From Photobacterium angustum (lineage in GTDB: Bacteria; Pseudomonadota; Gammaproteobacteria; Enterobacterales; Vibrionaceae), in the NCBI RefSeq assembly GCF_002954615.1, contig NZ_MSCJ01000001.1, positions 1,798,001-1,862,000 on the forward strand: a stretch of DNA of 64,000 bases, read 5' to 3'. Every line of letters begins with the position of its first letter. Position 1 is the first letter of the stretch. Under the pieces are notes generated by a model. It had not been told where the DNA came from. It saw nothing but the letters and a program-made list of their open reading frames with translations, and ran no database searches. This document shows, in pieces, positions 57,804 through 64,000 of this stretch. The position numbers were made by a program, and so were the translations under genes.

Positions 57804-57930
57804 GTTATCTCCAATCAGGCAATGTTAATTTTTTTGCTTGCATGAAAACATAAACCAAATAAGAAGTTAAAGCGAACAAAACACTTTTACCAAATAAGAT
57901 GTACAGCAGAAAGGAATAAACAAAAGACAA

Positions 57931-57987
57931 AAAAGCCGATGTCTTATAGGCGTTCACTAAAAAGTGGCAAATAAGTCATCGGCTTTT
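57931..57987 (-). terminator. Terminator of aspS
   Basis: Arms AAAAGCCGATG and CATCGGCTTTT enclose a 35-base partly paired loop. The A-run on the left becomes a T-run on the - strand. It lies 20 bases beyond the aspS stop. Confidence 0.7.
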
Positions 57988-58007
57988 ATTACAACAAATT
58001 AATCAGA

Positions 58008-59798
58008 TCACTCTGCGTCTTTTGCTTCTTCGTCTTTCTTAGCAATTTTAACGGCAATAGATAATTCTTCTAATGCTGCTGGGTTTGCTAGGCTTGGCGC
58101 GTCAGTTAATAGACATGCTGCTGCTGTTGTTTTAGGGAACGCGATAACATCACGGATGTTGTCTGTACCACAAAGTAGCATTACAAGACGGTCAAGACCA
58201 AACGCAAGACCTGCGTGTGGTGGCGTACCGAACTTCAGAGCGTCAAGTAGGAAACCAAACTTCAAACGTTGCTCATCAGCAGAGATACCTAAGATATCAA
58301 ATACTGTTGATTGCATATCAGAGTTATGGATACGTACTGAACCACCGCCCACTTCATAACCATTGATTACCATATCGTACGCGTTTGATAACGCTGCTGC
58401 AGGGTTAGCCGCTAGCTCTTCTGGTGTTAGGTTTAGTGGTGATGTGAATGGGTGGTGCATTGCAGATAGTGAACCATCTTCGTTCTCTTCGAACATTGGG
58501 AAATCAACAACCCAAAGTGGTTTCCATGCTGACTTGTCTGTTAGACCTAGATCTTCACCTAGTTTCAGACGAAGTGCACCCATCGCTTCTGTTACAACAC
58601 GCTTGCTGTCTGCACCGAATAAGATGATGTCGCCAGATTCTGCTTGAGTGCGATCAAGAAGATTAGCAACCACTTCTTCGTTAAGGAACTTAGCAACAGG
58701 AGATTGAACACCTTCAAAACCTGCAGCGCGATCGTTAACTTTCATCCATGCTAGGCCTTTCGCGCCATAGATACCCACGAACTTAGTGTATTCGTCGATT
58801 TGCTTACGGCTTAGCTCTGCACCACCTGGTACACGGATAACCGCTACACGACCTTTTTCGTCGTTTGCAGGGCCTGAGAAGACTTTGAAATCAACATCTT
58901 TAACGATGTCTGCAACATCAACTAGCTCAAGTGGGTTACGTAGATCTGGCTTATCAGAACCGAAACGACGCGCTGCTTCTTCGAAAGACATGATTGGGAA
59001 TGTGCCTAGATCTACGTTTAGTAGCTCTTTCCACATTTCAGTGATCATCTTTTCAGTTACAGCACGAACTTCTTCAGCTGTCATGAAAGACGTTTCGATA
59101 TCGATCTGAGTAAATTCAGGTTGACGGTCAGCACGTAAGTCTTCATCACGGAAACACTTAACGATTTGGTAGTAACGATCAAAACCAGACATCATTAGCA
59201 GCTGCTTAAATAGCTGTGGTGATTGTGGTAATGCGTAGAAGTTACCTTTGTGAACACGACTTGGTACTAAGTAATCACGTGCGCCTTCTGGCGTAGCTTT
59301 TGTTAGTACTGGTGTTTCAATATCAAGGAATGCATTGTCATCTAAGAAACGACGAACGAAGCTTGATGCTTTTGCACGTAGCTTAATACGATCGCTCATT
59401 TCTGGGCGACGAAGATCTAAGTAACGGTACTTTAGACGCTGCTCTTCAGAGTTCTTTTGGTTGAAATCAAGCGGTAACGCGTCAGAACGGTTAATGATTT
59501 CAAGGCCAGTTGCATAAATCTCAACTTCACCTGTTGCCATCTCTTTATTACATTGACTTTCAGGGCGCTCACGCACTTCACCCGTAAGACGAATACAAAA
59601 CTCGTTACGTAATTGGTTTGCTTGTGTGAAGATCTCAGTCATATCAGGATCAATAACAACCTGAACCACACCTTCGCGATCACGCATATCAATAAAGATA
59701 AGGCCGCCTAAATCACGACGACGGTTTACCCAGCCGCATAAATCGACTGTTTGTCCTGCAAGGGACTTGTTCAGGTGTCCACAATAATGGGTGCGCAT
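58008..59798 (-). CDS. aspS: Aspartyl-tRNA synthetase
   Basis: A 596-aa class II synthetase that charges tRNA-Asp. It has an N-terminal OB anticodon-binding domain ([24 protein letters not shown]), class II motif 2 ([23 protein letters not shown] region), a bacterial GAD insertion (~290-420) and motif 3 ([15 protein letters not shown]). Length matches E. coli AspS (590). It lies upstream of yebC as in many gamma-proteobacteria. Confidence 0.97.
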   Translation of the reverse strand: MRTHYCGHLNKSLAGQTVDLCGWVNRRRDLGGLIFIDMRDREGVVQVVIDPDMTEIFTQANQLRNEFCIRLTGEVRERPESQCNKEMATGEVEIYATGLEIINRSDALPLDFNQKNSEEQRLKYRYLDLRRPEMSDRIKLRAKASSFVRRFLDDNAFLDIETPVLTKATPEGARDYLVPSRVHKGNFYALPQSPQLFKQLLMMSGFDRYYQIVKCFRDEDLRADRQPEFTQIDIETSFMTAEEVRAVTEKMITEMWKELLNVDLGTFPIMSFEEAARRFGSDKPDLRNPLELVDVADIVKDVDFKVFSGPANDEKGRVAVIRVPGGAELSRKQIDEYTKFVGIYGAKGLAWMKVNDRAAGFEGVQSPVAKFLNEEVVANLLDRTQAESGDIILFGADSKRVVTEAMGALRLKLGEDLGLTDKSAWKPLWVVDFPMFEENEDGSLSAMHHPFTSPLNLTPEELAANPAAALSNAYDMVINGYEVGGGSVRIHNSDMQSTVFDILGISADEQRLKFGFLLDALKFGTPPHAGLAFGLDRLVMLLCGTDNIRDVIAFPKTTAAACLLTDAPSLANPAALEELSIAVKIAKKDEEAKDAE

Positions 59799-60118
59799 AA
59801 GAAATTCCCAATCTATATACTTTACATTCCTGCGTTTAGTGTCGATAACGCTAAACGTCAGGCGAATTCAATCCCGACCGCTTGCTGTCTAATTTATCGT
59901 CTAAATTGGATAGCAAGAAGGCCAAGAGGCAAAAATAACGAGGCATTATACCCAAACAGCCTCAATAAGCGAAGTGATCCGACGGTAATTCATCACCAAT
60001 TCGTTATGACGACTTTAAAGTCTTATTATGACCAAATATCTACGGCGATTTAGACTTTTACAAACAAAATCACGTAAGATAAATCATCACTCTCAACTTA
60101 ATAAACCCAAGTATTATT
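59799..60118. other. Divergent intergenic region between aspS and yecE
   Basis: These 320 bases must contain the promoters of aspS (leftward) and yecE (rightward). A small hairpin CGTTTAG / CTAAACG is present at 59833-59857 in the aspS leader. I see no gene or further recognisable site. Confidence 0.6.
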
Positions 60119-61027
60119 ATGTCTTCACCTTCTGATTTATCTTTACCGTTATATCTTGGGTTATCTCAATGGTCACATAATCATTGGCAGCAAAGCATAT
60201 ACGGTAAAGGCTGTAAAAATGGTGACCGTTTAGCTCGCTATGCTGAGGTATTTCATACTGTCGAGGGAAATACCACCTTCTATGCTATTCCAAGTATGAC
60301 AACAGTAAAGAACTGGAACGATGCCACACCAGAATCGTTTCGTTTTACCTTTAAAATCCCACAAACCATCACCCACCAGCAGCAGTTACGTCATAGTAAT
60401 CAGAGCCTTGTTGACTTTTTAAATACCATGTCTCCGGTAGAAGAAAAAACGGGCGTATGGATGATTCAGTTACCTGCGAGGTTTAGTCCTCACGATTTAC
60501 CCTTGCTCGATGCCTTTTTAGATCAGTTTCCACGCCACTTTACTACAGGTGTCGAAGTTCGCCATCCTGCGTTCTTTGCCAAAGGCGAAGAGGAAAAAGC
60601 ACTTAATCGAATGCTGTTAGAAAAAGGCAGTAACCGCATTATTATGGATAGCCGTCCCGTATTTTCAGCCATAGCGAATACAGAGGCGGTAATTGATGCA
60701 CAAAAGAAGAAACCTCGCGTGCCTGTTCATGCAATCGCAACCGCTGATAACCCTGTGATCCGCTTTATTGGTCATCCTGATGATGCGTGTAACGATCCTT
60801 TTTTTAAAAACTGGCTACAACGACTGCCTTTATGGTTCAAAGAAGGTAAAACGCCCTATCTCTTTATTCATACCCCAGACAATAACGCTGCGCCTGAATC
60901 AGCCCGTCGGCTTTATAATGTGTTACGCGATCACCTTATCAGCGAAAACAACACTCTTTCGCCACTCCCCGAACTTGCTATACCCAGTGCAGCTGAAATA
61001 AGTACGCCACAAATCTCTTTGCTATAA
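60119..61027 (+). CDS. yecE: DUF72-family protein YecE
   Basis: A 302-aa cytoplasmic protein with the TIM-barrel-like DUF72 fold. It starts LPLYLGLSQWSHNHWQQSIYG and contains EVFHTVEGNTTFYAIPS, FTFKIPQTITH and a late PYLFIHTPDN. Function is unproven. It lies upstream of cmoAB as in E. coli, but with a 171-base gap and no overlap. Confidence 0.9.
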   Translation: MSSPSDLSLPLYLGLSQWSHNHWQQSIYGKGCKNGDRLARYAEVFHTVEGNTTFYAIPSMTTVKNWNDATPESFRFTFKIPQTITHQQQLRHSNQSLVDFLNTMSPVEEKTGVWMIQLPARFSPHDLPLLDAFLDQFPRHFTTGVEVRHPAFFAKGEEEKALNRMLLEKGSNRIIMDSRPVFSAIANTEAVIDAQKKKPRVPVHAIATADNPVIRFIGHPDDACNDPFFKNWLQRLPLWFKEGKTPYLFIHTPDNNAAPESARRLYNVLRDHLISENNTLSPLPELAIPSAAEISTPQISLL

Positions 61028-61195
61028 CGCAAATAATCAATCAAAGAACAAATCAGAAATCATTAAAGACAAATGCTGCTATTTTCTCTACAATACGCGA
61101 CCTTTCAAAGGTGATGGATCGCCTGAGTATCAGCAAAGTTTGATGCTCAATACGTACAATGGATCCCTGTTCTTTATATATTATGAGGTTCGTGA

Positions 61196-61927
<732 letters not shown>

Positions 61928-61942
61928 GGTTTTTTGTTCCAT

Positions 61943-62917
61943 ATGTTTAGTTTTTCTGATTTTTATCAGCTTCTTGCCCAGCATGAAACATTACGTCCAT
62001 GGCTAAATACTCTACCTAAACAATTAAGTGATTGGGAAAATAGAGAGCACGGTGATATGGCTCGTTGGGTTCGCGCATTGCAAAAGTTCCCAACCGATAA
62101 ACCCGATATTATTGATTTAAAAAATGAAGTTAGTGTTCGTAATGAAGTCCCAATTGCCGATGGCGAGAAAAAACGTTTAGAAAGTCTATTACGTTTGCTT
62201 CACCCTTGGCGTAAAGGCCCATTCACCATGCACGATATTCATATCGATACTGAGTGGCGCTCAGATTGGAAATGGGATCGTGTACTGCCTCACATTACAC
62301 CACTAAAAGGTCGTAGCGTATTAGATGTAGGCTGTGGTAATGGCTATCATATGTGGCGCATGTTGGGTGAAGGTGCAAAGCTTACCGTTGGTATCGACCC
62401 ATCAAGCTTATTTTTAATTCAATTTGAAGCCATTAAACGATTAATGGGCAATGATAATCGCGCATTCTTATTACCATTAGGTATTGAAGAACTGCCAGAA
62501 TTAAAAGCATTTGATACGGTATTTAGTATGGGGGTTCTGTACCACCGTCGTTCACCACTCGATCATATCATTCAGTTAAAAAATCAGCTGCGTAAAGGCG
62601 GTGAAGTCATTCTAGAAACATTGGTGATTGATGGTGATGAAAATGCGGTATTGGTTCCAACTCACCGTTACGCCCAAATGCACAATGTTTATTTCTTCCC
62701 ATCAGCAAAAGCATTAAAAGTGTGGATGGAAAAATGTGGCTTTGTTGATGTGCGTATTGTTGATGAGAATATAACAACAACAGATGAGCAAAGAACGACA
62801 GATTGGATGACAAATAATTCCCTTCCAGAATACTTAGATCCAGAAAATCCGTCAAAAACTATCGAAGGATATCCAGCACCAAAACGTGCGGTTTTAATAG
62901 CCCGCAATCCTGACTAG
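61943..62917 (+). CDS. cmoB: tRNA U34 carboxymethyltransferase CmoB
   Basis: A 324-aa enzyme that transfers the carboxymethyl group of carboxy-SAM to 5-hydroxyuridine-34 of tRNA. Landmarks are [60 protein letters not shown] and the C-terminal [15 protein letters not shown]. The ATG at 61943 fits the family N terminus; a TTG three codons earlier lies closer to a TAAGG site and could be used instead. It follows cmoA by 15 bases. Confidence 0.95.
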   Translation: MFSFSDFYQLLAQHETLRPWLNTLPKQLSDWENREHGDMARWVRALQKFPTDKPDIIDLKNEVSVRNEVPIADGEKKRLESLLRLLHPWRKGPFTMHDIHIDTEWRSDWKWDRVLPHITPLKGRSVLDVGCGNGYHMWRMLGEGAKLTVGIDPSSLFLIQFEAIKRLMGNDNRAFLLPLGIEELPELKAFDTVFSMGVLYHRRSPLDHIIQLKNQLRKGGEVILETLVIDGDENAVLVPTHRYAQMHNVYFFPSAKALKVWMEKCGFVDVRIVDENITTTDEQRTTDWMTNNSLPEYLDPENPSKTIEGYPAPKRAVLIARNPD

Positions 62918-62928
62918 TAACTGACACT

Positions 62929-62953
62929 GGGATGCTGTTCGCATCCCTTTTTG
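62929..62953 (+). terminator. Terminator of cmoAB
   Basis: A 7-bp stem GGGATGC / GCATCCC with a 5-base loop and a following TTTTTG, 12 bases after the cmoB stop. Confidence 0.85.
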
Positions 62954-63000
62954 TAAGGTAAACTACGGTCGACATTAGAAAATAGACGCACATAGGAGAT

Positions 63001-63813
63001 ATGATGCTTCGCTTCAGCGTACCATTAATCACAATTGCAATACTGACAGGGTGTTCAACCACGCAGCCTCAAGATCATCAAGAAACCTTGGCTGCGATCA
63101 GCAACGTAGAACAGAACATTAATTCTCAATTCGATACTGTTTCTACTCGAATGGATTCACAACAGCAATATATTACCGAGCTAGAAAGTAAATTAGCGTC
63201 TATATCTAAAGATCTAAAGTTTATTAAGCAAAAAAGCTTAGAAAAGCCTAAAGTTATTGTTGAAAAACAAATTGTTCGAGTGCCTATTGAGCCTAAAATT
63301 GAAGAAAATCCAACACAAGCCAATGGTAAAGCTATCCTTGGTCAGGAAGAGTGGGTTTGGCTTGATTCGGTTAAATCATTCTTTAGAGCACGTGTCGATA
63401 CAGGTGCAACCACCTCTTCTTTAAATGCTGTTGATGTACAAACTTTTGAACGAGATGGTAAAGAGTGGGTGCGTTTTAGCCTAAGCCATGATTCAGCAGA
63501 AGATACACCAGAAGAAAAAGCACAAAACGATAAAGCAACACCTGAAACTATCGAAGCACCTATTCTGCGTTGGGTTCGTATCCGCCAATCAACCTCAGAA
63601 GATGCGGTACGTCGCCCTGTAATTGAAGCTTGGATCACGCTTGGCAATTTACATGAAAAAGCGCAATTCACGCTTGCAGATCGAACTAAGATGGATTTCC
63701 CTGTTTTATTGGGTCGTGAGTTCTTTAAAGACATTGCACTCGTTGATGTGGGTAAAGAATTTGTTCAAGGAAAAACTGAGCCAAAACCAGAGCCAGTTAG
63801 TGCTAATAAATAA
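63001..63813 (+). CDS. Retropepsin-like (RimB / ATP-dependent zinc protease-annotated) lipoprotein
   Basis: A 270-aa protein with lipobox L-T-G-C (Cys 18), a helical region (~35-85) and a family domain from ~115 with the retropepsin-like active-site motif VDTGATTSS (Asp 133). The C-terminal half has R-P-V-I-EAWITLG and DFPVLLGREFFKD. Databases call this family ATP-dependent zinc protease, but the motif indicates an aspartic-protease fold. It is followed 14 bases later by an inactive-transglutaminase/7TM gene, a pairing known in proteobacteria. The target is unknown. Confidence 0.85.
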   Translation: MMLRFSVPLITIAILTGCSTTQPQDHQETLAAISNVEQNINSQFDTVSTRMDSQQQYITELESKLASISKDLKFIKQKSLEKPKVIVEKQIVRVPIEPKIEENPTQANGKAILGQEEWVWLDSVKSFFRARVDTGATTSSLNAVDVQTFERDGKEWVRFSLSHDSAEDTPEEKAQNDKATPETIEAPILRWVRIRQSTSEDAVRRPVIEAWITLGNLHEKAQFTLADRTKMDFPVLLGREFFKDIALVDVGKEFVQGKTEPKPEPVSANK

Positions 63814-63827
63814 ATGATGAGGATGTC

Positions 63828-64000
63828 ATGACGTCTAGAGTACCTTTTTATATCCTTATTTCACTGCTTATTATTGCAGGTTTAGGGCTGAGCATGTATC
63901 GCCACGATGTCTACGGTGTGCCGTGGACACCAGGCGATGAGCGTGCAGTGTGGGAAGTTGAAGCACGTGTTCAATTCGATGCTGTTGGTGATCCTGTACA
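63828..64000 (+). CDS. Inactive transglutaminase fused to 7 TM helices (5' part only)
   Basis: The ATG at 63828 follows a GAGGAT site. The visible 57 codons begin MTSRVPFYILISLLIIAGLG, a signal/membrane segment, then a segment with YGVPWTPGDERAVWEVEARV, typical of the start of the family that joins an inactive transglutaminase-like periplasmic domain to seven membrane helices. The gene is cut by the window end. It forms an operon with the preceding lipoprotein. Confidence 0.75.
   Translation, partial: MTSRVPFYILISLLIIAGLGLSMYRHDVYGVPWTPGDERAVWEVEARVQFDAVGDPV

Noticed and set aside
59833..59857. Hairpin in the aspS leader as a T-box or other riboswitch
   Set aside because: Only one 7-bp stem is visible. 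T-box elements are not expected in this group and no specifier or anti-terminator pattern is found.

Overview
The window looks like chromosome of a Vibrionaceae gamma-proteobacterium, most likely Photobacterium. The evidence is an AT-leaning base composition and the gene sets ybgC-tolQRAB-pal-cpoB, cydABX-ybgE, ruvAB/ruvC-yebC-aspS and cmoAB, all close to their enterobacterial/vibrio relatives in length and sequence. The species assignment is an inference.

Layout. (1) 1-29.7 kb, + strand: a large type I secretion adhesin locus. Two tandem paralogous giant surface proteins (4274 and 3260 aa) are followed by their ABC exporter, a HlyD-type adaptor, a TolC-type outer-membrane channel, an OmpA-like lipoprotein and a PstS-like periplasmic binding protein. 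The locus ends at a strong bidirectional terminator. (2) 29.8-34.3 kb, - strand: the alanine exporter gene alaE, then yhjX (pyruvate-responsive MFS transporter) with its ypdB/ypdA two-component system. A candidate YpdB operator lies between yhjX and ypdB. (3) 34.5-37.5 kb, + strand: ynjC-ynjD-ynjF, an ABC permease, its ATPase and a CDP-alcohol phosphatidyltransferase. (4) 37.7-40.8 kb, + strand: three secreted proteins that I read as dispersed, diverged copper amine oxidase modules, one of them a clear pseudoenzyme. (5) 40.8-41.3 kb: two 128-bp tandem repeats carrying terminator and tRNA-3'-end remnants, next to two real tRNA-Ser genes on the - strand. (6) 41.5-49.0 kb: a UPF0149 gene (+), then nadA and the ybgC-tol-pal-cpoB cell-envelope operon (-). 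(7) 49.0-52.3 kb: the cydABX-ybgE cytochrome bd operon (-), preceded by a 0.95-kb AT-rich gap with a consensus FNR box and a possible 22-codon ORF. (8) 53.2-59.8 kb (-): ruvAB, a chemoreceptor gene lodged between ruvA and ruvC, then ruvC, yebC and aspS. (9) 60.1-64.0 kb (+): yecE, cmoA-cmoB (wobble-uridine tRNA modification), a retropepsin-like lipoprotein and the start of an inactive-transglutaminase/7TM protein that runs off the window.

The least ordinary regions are the adhesin pair and the amine-oxidase-derived cassette. The larger adhesin exceeds its neighbour by almost exactly two copies of a 1518-bp five-module super-repeat. The rest is mostly conserved housekeeping DNA with a few local oddities.
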